Of a DNA stretch of 64,000 nt, positions 53,449 through 63,913 are shown piece by piece; positions within the stretch are counted from its first letter, which is position 1, and each line of letters begins with the position of its first letter. Under the pieces are notes generated by a model. It worked only from the letters and a program-made list of their open reading frames with translations. It was not told the origin of the DNA and ran no database searches. Origin of the DNA: Haematococcus lacustris (Eukaryota; Chlorophyta; Chlorophyceae; Chlamydomonadales; Haematococcaceae); NCBI GenBank assembly GCA_030144725.1, contig JASKMD010000010.1:4213045-4277044 (forward strand), written 5' to 3'. A program made the translations under genes and the position numbers.

Positions 53449-53866
53449 CATGCTTGCATGTCCATGTGTACAGTTTTGAGTGCCTCTGGACTGCCACTGG
53501 ATCATGTTTTTGACGAGCTGCTGGCTTTGATAGGGGCGTTGGGATGGGTAGCTGCTTCTACAAAAGTTGTGGTGCCAATCTATAAGTAGGTGGACAGGAG
53601 GAACGACATGTTCACATTAGGGGACTTTCAGTGTAAAACTGGTTTTTGGGGGGTACGGTGCTAAAACATGTCATATCTTTGCTGCTATTGGGCATAAGGA
53701 GACGATTGAGGGCACTGTGGAGAGCTGTTATGAAGGGTGTACATGTTCTCACAGGGTTGCTGGCCATTCTCTGCTGAGCTGTCTTAGCCTGAGCCCTGCC
53801 CCGCCACTCTCAGCATGCCAGCCCCCAGTGTAATGGTCTGTGCCATGAGTCCAGCAAACGCCATGA

Positions 53867-56800
53867 TCAAAGCTTTAGGAAGCACAACGTCATCAGCTCT
53901 GGTGGGCCTCTGCCCCTATCCAGGGTCAGCCGCCCAGGCTGCCAGCCTTGAGGTGGAGGTGCGACCAGGTGTGGCAGTTGCAGCTTCTTTGCCGTGCCCT
54001 GCAGCACACTTGCCAAGCTGGCCTCAGCCGGGGTGCCTGCAGCCAACGCCTGCCAGCTCCACACCTGCTCTGGCTCCATGCGGGCCAGCAAGTCACAAAG
54101 GCCTTGCTCTATGACCTTCACCTCATCTGCTTGCACGGAAGCAATGGCTGCCAGCCAGGTGTCCAGGGGCAGTGCCACTGTCAGCACCAGGGTCAGGCAG
54201 GCTAGCAGCTGCTCAGCCTCAAGCGACATGCTGAGGGGAGCCTGCTGTTGACCTTGAAGCAGGAACTTATGGCTGTCGGCAAGCGCCCGACACCCCGTGA
54301 ACCTTGTGTGGTCCTGTGACCCCTCCAAGCCAGGGGAGGTGATGCAGAGGAGATGGCACACTCTATGCAGCAGCTGGCTGCACCAGCCCTCCACCAGGCT
54401 GTTGCCGCAGGGCAGCCAAGCGGTAGGCTGGGCAGCCAAGCCAGCAGGACCCACCACACTGGGTAAGGCCAAGACCTCGATGACACGCCCAAACAAGTCC
54501 AGCGACGTTCCACAAGAAGCAAAGAACGAAAACGTATTTGTACTGGTCTCCTCGATCACCACTGTTTGAAACGTGCACCAATGCTGGTGCATCATCTGCA
54601 AGGGGCACAACACCAGCACAGAACAATGGAAACAACAACGTAAGCAAGCATGGACCTGGCTATTGACCGGTACAGCATGGAGCAAGCAAGAAGGGAGCAG
54701 GCAAACACGCTGACCACGAAGAAGGACATGATATAAGACAGGGAGGCGGGCGGGTAGGCAGCAGTGATGTTTTTCGACCATTCGATGGCTGATTACGCAG
54801 TTGGTCCCGACTGGTTACGAAAAACAAGTATCGCAGCATTTTCTTATGCCACAAATCATTTTACATGTACATTATACACAAAAAGGCACTTTTGGGTAAC
54901 GAAGCAGCCGAGGCCAGCCAACGCAAGGGACATGATATAAAACAGGGAGGCGGGCTGGTAGGCATGTACGCAGTACATGGTACCTTCCCTGCCACCTAGC
55001 CTCACCCACTTTGCCCTAAGCCATTCCTGTCGCTGCCGCCCTGACCCCTTACCCGCCTGCTCACCTGCAGCATGCCCTCCATGCCCCACACCAGGTCCAG
55101 AGCCAGGGGCGCCAGCTGCTGGGTTGAGGGCGGCTGGTGGAGCACCTTTGGCATGTCATTTGCATTGTCTAGCGCAGCTCCGCATTGTCCATCGCTTCTT
55201 GTAAACGATGCGCCTGACAGCTGTTCATAGCGTCCAGGCGGCGCAAGCAGGACCATCCACACAAAACACACACGGGTAATGGTTCTGGAGAGTGTTTGCT
55301 CCAGCTCTGGCGTGCGCGCCAAGCCTGACAATGAACACGGCTCTGATCCATGGTCTGGCGCGTCGTCCAGCAGCAGCGCCAGGGTTGTGTACGAGTGCGC
55401 TCCAGCCGCGGCAGTGCGGGCCAACACCCGGAGCATAGCTGGCTGACACCTCTGATCAGGCCAGAGCTGCACCATCAGTTTCATTGTGCGACAGAGTGCG
55501 AAGTATAGGACCCTGATGCTGCAAGGAAACGAGCTAGGGCTTGTGACTGAGCTGATTTTGACAGCAAGCCGAACTGCAACAATGCAGGCTTGAAACACCG
55601 TCACACTGCGCGGCAGCACGCTGAGGATGACACTTTGGAGTGATGAAGTACTTGCACTGGGGGAGGGAGGTGAGGGGCCCAAGGTGGTCACTGCACCAGG
55701 ATGGCTCGGGGTTGATGCTGCCTCCAGAATGCGCACTATGCACAGGAGGCAGTCCCATTCTTGTACCAAAGGACCAATCGTTGCTGGTGCTAGGCTTGAA
55801 ACCTCTTCTTGTAGCACCCTCCATGCTTCTGGTTCTGCGTACATGATGCATGCATGCACATGCAGCTGTGACATATAACCACGAGTGGACAGATCTCTAA
55901 TGTTCTTGTTGCTGCCAACTGCCTCTATGGAGTGCCAACTATTGAGGCTATTGATAGGTCAGATGCAGGGTGCGATTTCTCCTCGATAAATTAGACTAAA
56001 TTTAGATGAAGCTAGTCTCGAGTGCGATGACCCAGGCTCTGCAGGTTGTGCTTACTTGTGTGAGCACCAGGGCTAACATGTTCGCAAAGACTAGGAATTG
56101 GTAGTTTGGCCATTGCAAGGCTTGCCTGCGAGATCCGGCGACGGACGTGACGTCTCAATCATGAGCCAGACAAGCGGACATGCACTATGCTCAACCCACG
56201 CTGCAGCGTACGCCGTAACCCCAACTCATTTCAAGCTTCCATGGGCTGGTACCCATGCCCGAGATGTCTTTTTGACTATTGCGACTGCACGCTTGCTGTC
56301 CATGCAAATTACGACTGCTACGGAATGGCCAGCGTGGTATCAAAGCTATGGGGCAGTTGGTACTAAGAATGCAAACAAGTCTACATCCATGCAAACATTT
56401 ATAAGAGTGCATCAAACTTGGCCTTAAAGGTGTGGCTCACGGAATCACAGCTGAAACCATAACCTCCCATTCCTCTTGAACTACTCGTGTGTGGCACAAA
56501 CGGGCTTGTGTAGGCAGCTGTTAGGATAACTAAATGAATTAGCGTGCTCCTTCAGGAAATGAACTTTGGTGGGAAACGTCTCGAGTCACGACTTATTAGA
56601 CGACCTAATGAGACAGATGGTGTCTTGGTGTGCGTGCACATCACACGCCTCCACGTGGTTTGGGGTGTGGCACAGGCCAGCGAGTGACAGACAAGCTGGC
56701 CGAGTTGAGGCTGAGGAGGGGCCAAACGCAGCATCAAGCTGTTAGGATGACGGGCAGCAACATGTGTATCAGCGCAGCACCTGACTTGCAATGGCATGTA

Positions 56801-59800
56801 ATCATCTGCCATCAGCTATGCGCACGCGCTCCGCTGCACCGCACTGTAAGCCTCCGCTGGCAGGTGGAGCATGCGCTCCGCTGCACCGCACTGTAAGCCG
56901 TTGCTGGTCTCACTAGGTCCGCTGCAAGTCTGGAGCTAACCAGCAGCTAAGGACGTGTCAGCAAATGCAACTGCTGTCAAAGGACTGACAGCGCACTGTG
57001 TGACAACGGACAGTATACATGCTGCGTTTGCCGCAGATTGTCATCTTACTTGGCGCAGGCATACGTGCCTGCGTCGATTACCGCGCGGACCCCAAGCAGT
57101 CAGCCCGCGGTGTGGGCCACGCTGGAAGCATCGCTTATGCGGTGTGGAAGGAGCCCATTAAAGGTAAGCTCCGCCACAATACCAGCCCCGCACTACAGCA
57201 ACCCCGCAATAAAACAGCCCCGCAATTATTGTTTGTGCTTGTGCTTGTGTTCGCAGATCGACGCGCCAAGTCGTGACTGCGCATTAAACATGACACACGG
57301 CACGTAGAATGGCATAAGGCCAGACCTCTCTGAAAGGTTAGCCCCTTGCCCTGGGCTGGGTAGGGTTGGTTTGTGTCGCCAGGCTATTAGCCTTTAAGCA
57401 ATTACGCTGTTAGTTTTGATGAGGTGCCCAGTGGTCTGTCCCGGGAAAGTGCCATCTACGTGGGGGCTGTAGTCATCAAGGGTGCGACCGAGGATGCTAC
57501 AACGTGTTTGTAGTAGCTGAGTGAGATTACCCACAGCCCAACATGGTGTTCCGTGTTGAATAAGTTTTTTTTGAGCTGTCAATGAAGATGACCTCGAGGT
57601 TACAGTTGTAGCGCAAGCTGATCTGGCTAAGGAAACTGCCTGTATGGCAGCCCTGGAGGCTGAGGCTCCGGCCCTAGCCCTAAGTGCTTGACCCACCTAG
57701 TCATCGTACTTTGCAAGCACTTGAACCATCCTGTTATCCTTTGACATTGTGCCATGGCTTATGACTAGGGTTGGCCAGAACCGTAGCGGCGTACATACGT
57801 AGCGTACCCCGACCAACGTGCATCAGTAGGCAGCCGTAGGTACGTAGGTGTGACCGTAGGTGTGACCGTAGTTTTCACGCTTCAAATTCGGCAGAATCAG
57901 GGCAGCAGCAGCAGCAGCACTGCTGTAGCAGCCGCAGTAGCAGCGCAGCAGCAGGCGCAGCAGCAGCAGCAGCAGCGGCAGCGGCAGTGGCGGCAGCAGC
58001 AGCAGTGGCAGCAGCAGCAGTGGCAGCAGCAGCATTAGTGGCAGCAGCAGCAGGTGTGACCGTAACCACGGGTCAAATATAAGTCGCTGCAATACCAGAT
58101 TGCATTCAGTGCGATGGCGCCACCTGATGATGCATACGAGAGATGCGGCGACCAGATACTGCAGCCAGCCCCCATTAGGAAGAAGACCTACCCTTCAAGG
58201 CGTTGAGTGAGGAGCCCTCCCCCGACCTTACTGCCAAGGCTGTGCCCAAGCGAGCCCCATGCATGGACATGTCATAGACAGCCCGCGCGCAGCTGCACGA
58301 TGCGGTCCTTGTGTCTCTCAGGCATGGCTGGCAGCGTGCAAGCATCGTGCACAGTGAGCAGCTCGCATGCCTGCGCATGGGTATGCTCTTTCCAAGCTTG
58401 TCAGACACTGCCAGGCGCTCAGCGCACGGAAAGAGCTCTTGGGAGTGCGTGTGCAGCTGGCCAAGGCCAACCACCAGCGCCACTTTTGGGCAGTGCACAT
58501 GGCTCCCCATTCCCCTGGAAGATACAGACATCCGTGTGTTTTCTGCCCACGTCACCACAGCGGAATGAGCGGAACCGGTCTGGAGAGTGCGAAGAAGATC
58601 GCATACATCTGAGAGAACGGCAATGCAGGAATGAAGGGAATGAGGAATGCCTGGAGGTGGAGGAGGTGGTGTTGTTGTAGAGAAAGCTAAGTGTTGACTT
58701 TTACGCATCCGAATGGCTCAGCGGCTAATGCAATGCGCTTGCCTTGTCCATCCCAAGCTAACCAAGCCTGCCCGGAGCCCAAAGCTCGGTGCTTACATCC
58801 CAGCCTGACATATACAAGTATACACAGATAAATGCCTAAGTTGAGCCACCCCAAACATCGCGATCTCTTGGTTCTTGGGTGAAACCCCGCGATTTTTTTC
58901 CGCGCACCACCGCTAGAGGTGGTTGCGACGGTGGTTGAAGGGTCGCGCCATGCAATGGCAGGTCGGCTGGTGAGATCTGGACTTCGCCGCTTCCACCCAT
59001 TTTAACCGCCCAACGGCTTAAGGCCGCGCCCCGCCAGCCCTGAGCTTCTTGCGCCGCCTGCGCCGCACTTCCAGACTCTTCGGTGGGCGTCACAACCGCG
59101 GCACTGGGTGCGCTTCGCCTTGCTGCCACTTACGTGCCGGGGCACGCGCGGAATCGGGCATGAAAATGGCCCATGCAGCAAATTTTGGCTTGCACTTGAC
59201 CTGACCTGCAGCCCCAGCCCCAGCCCCGATGGCCCTCCCACCCGCCAAGCCTTTGAGAGCGTCTAGCAAGGCTTCTGCTGACAAAGCCTTGGGGGCTGGC
59301 AAGCTGGCCGCTGCCATCAAAGCCTACTTCAAGCACCCCAGGGGCACTGTGCTCCCTTCATTGCGTGCCCTGGCCCAACAGCATGGAGTCAGCCGCTCCA
59401 CCCTCAGCGACTTTATCAACATGGGGGGTAGGGTTGCTACAAGGTGGAGACCGACAGCTTTGATTGAGGCAGAGGAGATGCAGCTGGTCAACATTGTCAA
59501 GGGGGCCAAAGCGCAGGGTAGGGGTGTGACCAGATTGGACCTCCTTGGAGCAGTGCAGTGGGCCTGCGAGTTCCGTGTGAGCAAGGGCCTGCCACACTCC
59601 TTCCCTGATGCAAGCCCGAGCAGCAAATGAAGCCATTGAAATAATAATGAATTTATTAGTATGAATTAATATCATAATAAACCATACTAAACAAAGCCAT
59701 TGAAGCGTGCGTTTGCCAAGACCCCCCCAACAAGGCCTATACCCCCCCAACAAGTAGCAGCTGCTGGCAGCTGCCAAAGCCTCCATCCAAGCTGGCAAGA

Positions 59801-62800
59801 GCATGGTGACTCTAGCACCATGGAATTGCCTACATGTGACCAACGATATGATGGATGCAGCTGTTAGTTGCTCAATGGAGGAGCAACCTCCGTTGTATTT
59901 CCGGGCAGTGGACCAGTTCTACGACAGGCATGAGCTGGAAGAGCAGTTTTCCATGAGGGCAGCGAAGTATGGCGGAGGGGCTCGCGTGTAGGGGGGGGGG
60001 CACATCGTGATGCTTTAGCTTTCGACTCACAACACAGCTTTTATGTGGATTTTTGGTGCCATCAGGGCCTCAACCCCGTAGTAATGACATGCCTGAAGTG
60101 GGGGTAGCAAGTGTCTGTGAGAGTTGGCTGTGAAGGGGCTGGCTCAACTTAGGTTACTTTAGTTTGAAAACCCATGTTTTCGGGTGGGCTCCACTTTCCG
60201 GGCTGCAGCTGCCCAACCACTTTGACTCGTGAAAAAACATGGGCACTGACGGGTAGTAGACTTCAAGCTCTACACGTGGGTATGAGTTGCTTGCCGAGCA
60301 GCCAACCCGTTGTGAGACAACACTGTTTTCTGGAAGAAAGTGGCTCAACTTAGGCATTTATCTGTGTACATGCCAGCGTGACATCATCTCTAGGCTAAGC
60401 TTCCGCGCTTAGTCGCATTGGTGAGGTGCTGTCGCGCATGTCGCAGAACCGGTCGTTTGGCTCACAGCTATCAACTCGCAACGTGCAAGCCATACTTGCA
60501 AGCTTCGGTAAGCTGCAGAATACGCGGAGCTAGCTGTTTTAGGGGTCCTCATGGCTGGAGTGCGACTAAATTTGGTGGCATAGTGGCCCCGTCCACCCCC
60601 AACTCATGTAATAATATCTGATCTTGCATCTTGCATACATATAATCATGTTTAGCATACCGTACTCTCCTTTTTGGTTCGCGTCCGCGAATCGTTTTTTT
60701 AGCCTCGCGAAATCGCGAACGAGTAAACAATGTGATTTTTGACTGAATCGCGAAGTGGTCAAACAATTATTCGACCTGCATAAATATCGATGCGATGGAC
60801 CGCTTTGTGTTAGTTTGTGTCAGGCTTGTAGTTAGCAAGTTAGCAGCCGGGGTGGCTGGCTGCAACAAGTCAGCTGTAGGGGTGATTGGCCAGTCTAGGG
60901 CAGCAGCCGGTGTGGCTGGCCGCACCAGGTCAGCAGCCGGGGTGGCTGGCCGCACCAAGTCAGCTGCTGGGGTCTTCGCCTTGGCCAAAGCTGCGGCATG
61001 GGTGACTGCAAGGGCACGCAAGTCTGAGTGTTCAGAGGAGGATGCAGAGATATGCCGGCACTGCAAGCAGCCACAGGAGCACCATGCCTTCATGGGCGAG
61101 GTTTAGTGCCCTATCTAGTGCAAAGTCAAGATTTGGTGACTTGGTGCACGGTGACACTACCCTTGCATACCGGCTTTGACTAGGTGACCGGCTTTGACTG
61201 GGTGACCGGGTGACATGTGCAAGAAGTGTTGGAACCATGGAGGATTGACATGGTATGCAAGGTATGGCAGCCTAGAATATATATATGCACACCCACATCC
61301 TCAGAACTGTGTTTTGCAGCATTGTTTGCATCGGGAAGAAATAAACAATTTTTTTTGGGGTCGGGAAAGAGTATTTAACTTTATTTTTTGGGACCTCGCG
61401 AATCAAAAGAGATAGTACGGTAACAAGTTTGTGTGTGGTCTTGGCTGGATGACCGTGCCACCGGCGGCCATTGCGGCGTGACAGTCCTCTCATTGTAGGT
61501 AACACTGCAATGCTGACGTATAGTATAATGTCGGAGGCCAAGCTGTTACGGGAAAATAACGACCGAGACCTCGTCGAAAGTTGCAGTAAACGACGAGGCG
61601 TAGCCGAGTCGTTTACGCAGCTTGAGACGAGGCCGAGGTTGTTATTTGAACGTGAACAGCGCCGGCCGAGACATTATACAGTATCCCTTTACATCACGGG
61701 TTGGTTCCGGGCTAGTACATCTACAAGATAAGCGCGCAGCATCGAAGCGTCTGCGACGCCTAGCTTTGTCGACGGCCCCTGCGCTTTTTCCAGTAAAAAT
61801 AGCGGTTACGCAGCGGTTACAGTAAAACTCCACGGAAGCCACGCTGTCTCCGGCATCCTACAGCCACGCACACAGCCTGCTCACCGATGTGGCCAGCAGC
61901 GCAACCTCTTCGGGGCGCGAGGTCGAAGAGGTCTCGGAGCTGTTTTTTACGGGAAAATAAAAATTCTTACTTTCCCCGTAATGTAAAGGGATCGGCTTAA
62001 TGCTGATTATGATAGTTGTGTTGTACTACAAGCAACCTGCCAGTGTGCTTGTGGAGCCATGACAGCCGTCACTTCTGCTTGCAGATGTGAATAGGAGATC
62101 TGATGTAGAACAGCACAGAGCATACAGCTGTCTCGCATCTCTTCCTGCTGACCTGATGAGGCATTGCCCATCACCGCGTGCATGAGCATGCATGAGTATG
62201 TGATGGAGAGGGATCATGTGCATGGCATTTGTCCACCTACCTTCAGCCTGGCATGTGATGCCCAGCCCCTCCTCCTGCTGCCCCAGCATTGCACACAGCG
62301 CCTGGGCCAGGTGGGCGTAGACATTCAAAGCTGCTAATTCTGCTGTACCAGCAGCGCTGCAACCAGGAAGATGGCGCACTGTGCTGCTCCCTTTCTCCCT
62401 GCCCCTGCCCCTGCCCCTGCCCCGACCTCTGTTGCTGCTGCATCTGCCACTGTTACGGCCCAGGCCTTGACTGTCCTCTGCAGTGTGGCTGTCCAAGGGG
62501 GTGGGCTTAGCGGGCAGGGGCCCAGGCCAGCCTGTTACCGCCGGGCTGCTGGCCAGCAGGCGAGCCAGCTGGTCAGGGCAGGAGGTGGTGACCTTGTCGT
62601 GCAGCCGGGCCATAGCCCTGGCAAGCTCACCGTCCCCAGAAAATGACCCCATGACCAGCATCAAGCGCAGGAGGCAGCGCACAAACTGCACACGCTGGGC
62701 CTGTGCCTCAGGGTGGACTGCTGCCTGCATCACTGTCACTGACGTGCTCAGCCCCAACGAGAGTTCAGGCAGGGTGCCGTGCAGCCGGGCAAGGGCTAGG

Positions 62801-63913
62801 CCCTTGTCCAGGGGCTGCTCTGCACAGTGCCGGGCCAAGCAGATGACCAGGCGCAGGCTGAGCAGCAGGCAGGCGCTGCAGCGGTGGTAGCCAGGAGGCA
62901 GCTGGGGTGTGGCACAGGTGTGGGTGGTGGCTGCAGGGTCAGGGTGCTGAGGGTAAGGGCGGAGGGGGAGTGACTGCAAGGCTGCCAGCACCAGCAGCAT
63001 GGCGCGGTGCATGCTGTCCCACACACGCAGCAGAGGGTCACCCTGCATGGGCAGCACACCAGGCACAGAGGCAGGGAGGTGAGGGCAGCGAAAGGAGGCG
63101 GGTCCAGGCCAGTTGTCTAGCTTCAGACAAAGCATGGGTAAGGGCAGGGAACTCTCATAAACACTGTATAAACAGGGTTGGGGCTGGGGAAACTTATGGA
63201 TGTGGCTATTAGCGGGCACAATGGAAGAACAAATACTTATCAAGATCAAATGACAGTGCAACTTTCTACTGCATGGCATCATGGGGCTAATTATTCTATC
63301 TGTCTAGCACTGCACGAGGATGACACAGACACTTGGTTGCTGGTTGTCAGGCTCACCTTGAGATTTCTGTCCCGCTCCAAGGCGCTGACAAAGGCCAGCA
63401 GCTGGCTGCCTGGCACTGACCACTGGCTTTGACTGAGCTGCTTAGCCAGTGCTTCACTGGGAGGAGGCAGCTTAAGCGCATGGGACCCTGGCCAGGACAA
63501 GAGGTGGCAAAGCTGGGCTGCTCTGATGTCATGGAGGGCCAGCACCACGTCCAGCACCTCCTGGTCTGTCAGCAGCAGTGTACACAGCTCCCCAGCTGAT
63601 ATGCTGTCAGGGGCTGAGGGTGTTGGTGAAGTAGCAGCTGAAGCCGCTTTGTGGACAGCAGGGTCAGAGGACGAAGGCTGGGCGCCCATAGCCTGAGGGG
63701 TAAGGCGAGAGAAGGCAGTCTGGGCAGCCGTGGCTTGCTCGATTACTCGATGCAGCAGGTGGCATGCTGCTTCCAGGCGTTGCACGTACGCGCCTGCAGC
63801 CTTGATCGCCGCTGTCAGCAATGGTGCTGCGTGAAGAATGCAGAGAGCAACGCACCAGGCTGCTGCTCCACAGTGTAGGCCGGACCCGCGAGCCGCAGCA
63901 CAGCTTCGCGCAT
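53867..63913 (-). CDS. Array copy 7 (type I), long intron, N-terminal frame break
   Basis: Proposed exons in transcription order are A 63913-63357, B 63042-62241, D 55834-55065 and E 54595-53867. B, D and E are fully open, with the same phases as copy 1; E has 243 codons as in copy 1. In exon A the conserved start (MREAVLRLAGPAYT) is out of frame with the rest. Here, unlike copies 5 and 6, the correct frame is open up to an ATG at 63947 and could give a different N-terminus. The B-D intron is 6.4 kb and full of mobile DNA (58823-60366, 60659-61420, 61685-61990, R1, a CAG tract). Of the minus-strand copies it is the best candidate for a working gene. Confidence 0.6.
57406..57570. repeat. Dispersed repeat R1, copy 3
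   Basis: Third copy of the repeat at 24636 and 45056. It shares an extra upstream block (TTGTGTCGCCAGGCT) with the first copy only. Confidence 0.8.
57901..58050. repeat. CAG/CAGCAG-rich tract
   Basis: About 150 bp of CAG repeats broken by CGG, TGG and GTA units, in the B-D intron of copy 7. Its frames give poly-Gln, poly-Ala or poly-Leu and are not taken as genes. Confidence 0.9.
59229..59630 (+). CDS. Psq-type HTH half of a transposase, second element
   Basis: 133 codons. A Lys/Ala-rich N-terminus leads to a helix-turn-helix (PSLRALAQQHGVSRSTLSDF), then RWRPTALIEAEEMQLVNIV and a third helical block (GVTRLDLLGAVQWACEF). It aligns with 52689-53110 in layout. The frame closes just before an AT-rich insert, so the catalytic core is missing. 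Confidence 0.6.
   Translation: MALPPAKPLRASSKASADKALGAGKLAAAIKAYFKHPRGTVLPSLRALAQQHGVSRSTLSDFINMGGRVATRWRPTALIEAEEMQLVNIVKGAKAQGRGVTRLDLLGAVQWACEFRVSKGLPHSFPDASPSSK
59720..59991 (+). pseudogene. C-terminal tail of the second element's transposase
   Basis: It reads QLLAAAKASIQAGKSMVTLA after a stop near 59755, then PWNCLHVTNDMMDAA and VDQFYDRHELEEQF, ending at 59991. It matches the tail at 53171-53448. At least one stop and one frame change separate it from the HTH part. Confidence 0.5.
60659..61420. mobile_element. TA-flanked element with CCGTACT inverted repeats, 762 bp
   Basis: The left end CCGTACTCTCCTTTTTGG (60659) pairs imperfectly with the right end, the complement of CCGTACTATCTCTTTTGA (61403-61420); both continue into TTCGCG. 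TA flanks both sides. It contains the short frame 60795-61106. This fits a Tc1/mariner-type non-autonomous element. Confidence 0.55.
60795..61106 (+). CDS. Short repeat protein inside the CCGTACT element
   Basis: 103 codons with four imperfect ten-residue repeats (SAAGVAGRTK and variants) from a 30-33-bp tandem repeat at about 60840-60970. The end CRHCKQPQEHH could bind metal. No family is recognised; it may be a transposase fragment or not a real gene. Confidence 0.3.
   Translation: MDRFVLVCVRLVVSKLAAGVAGCNKSAVGVIGQSRAAAGVAGRTRSAAGVAGRTKSAAGVFALAKAAAWVTARARKSECSEEDAEICRHCKQPQEHHAFMGEV
61685..61990. mobile_element. Possible MITE with 16-bp inverted repeats
   Basis: CCCTTTACATCACGGG at 61685-61700 matches the complement of CCCTTTACATTACGGG at 61975-61990 (15/16), with AT on both sides. 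Just outside, 61554-61650 can form a long imperfect stem (AATAAC...CCTCGTC arms). It is non-coding. Confidence 0.4.

Larger units (their letters stand above)
52283..53633 (+). mobile_element. Pogo/Tc1-like element inserted in the Fanzor remnant, 1.35 kb
   Basis: The ends are imperfect inverted repeats: left CACAGTAAGGTTCCTAAT, right the complement of CACTGAAAGTCCCCTAAT. TA flanks both sides (52281-52282 and 53634-53635), the usual Tc1/mariner/pogo duplication. The flanking minus-strand Fanzor-like sequence continues on the far side. The 5' untranslated region resembles that of the element at 58823-60366. Confidence 0.55.
51800..53800 (-). pseudogene. TnpB/Fanzor-like nuclease remnant 2, split by a transposon
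   Basis: Read on the minus strand: SSAENGQQPCENM near 53745-53785, then (after the inserted element 52283-53633) KPPAGRVDHRLL and SQQRDQPVRG near 52190-52260, then a basic linker, then VDRDCNAALN at 51954-51925, and a tail KGKEYPGLAYQRLQVRPPK ending about 51805. DRDxNAAxN is the RuvC-III signature of TnpB/Fanzor nucleases. The RuvC-II block seen in remnant 1 has been deleted here. The frame shifts several times and KPPAG is preceded by a stop. It is the sister of 6786-7581: both lie directly 3' of a type I array gene. Confidence 0.6.
55880..58820. other. Intron of copy 7, left part: repeats and unidentified fragments
   Basis: It contains R1 (57406-57570) and a CAG tract (57901-58050). A short frame at 57019-57171 reads LLGAGIRACVDYRADPKQSA and ends at a GT donor; a region at 58290-58560 is broken over three frames. 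I cannot identify either, and I claim no gene. Confidence 0.4.
58823..60366 (+). mobile_element. Pogo/Tc1-like element with perfect 27-bp inverted repeats
   Basis: The left end 58823-58849 and the right end 60340-60366 are exact reverse complements (starting CACAGATAAATGCCTAAG), flanked by TA on both sides. It is 1,544 bp. An internal copy of GGCTCAACTTAGG near 60141-60153 repeats part of the terminus. It encodes an HTH protein and a transposase tail but no DDE domain, so it is non-autonomous. Confidence 0.8.

Noticed and set aside
57823..58092. Poly-Leu, poly-Ala and poly-Gln frames
   Set aside because: These are different frames of a CAG tract inside an intron.
58715..58800. tRNA-like start (GGCTCAGCGGCTAATGC, near an A-box)
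   Set aside because: No B-box, T arm or acceptor pairing could be found, so neither a tRNA nor a SINE is supported.
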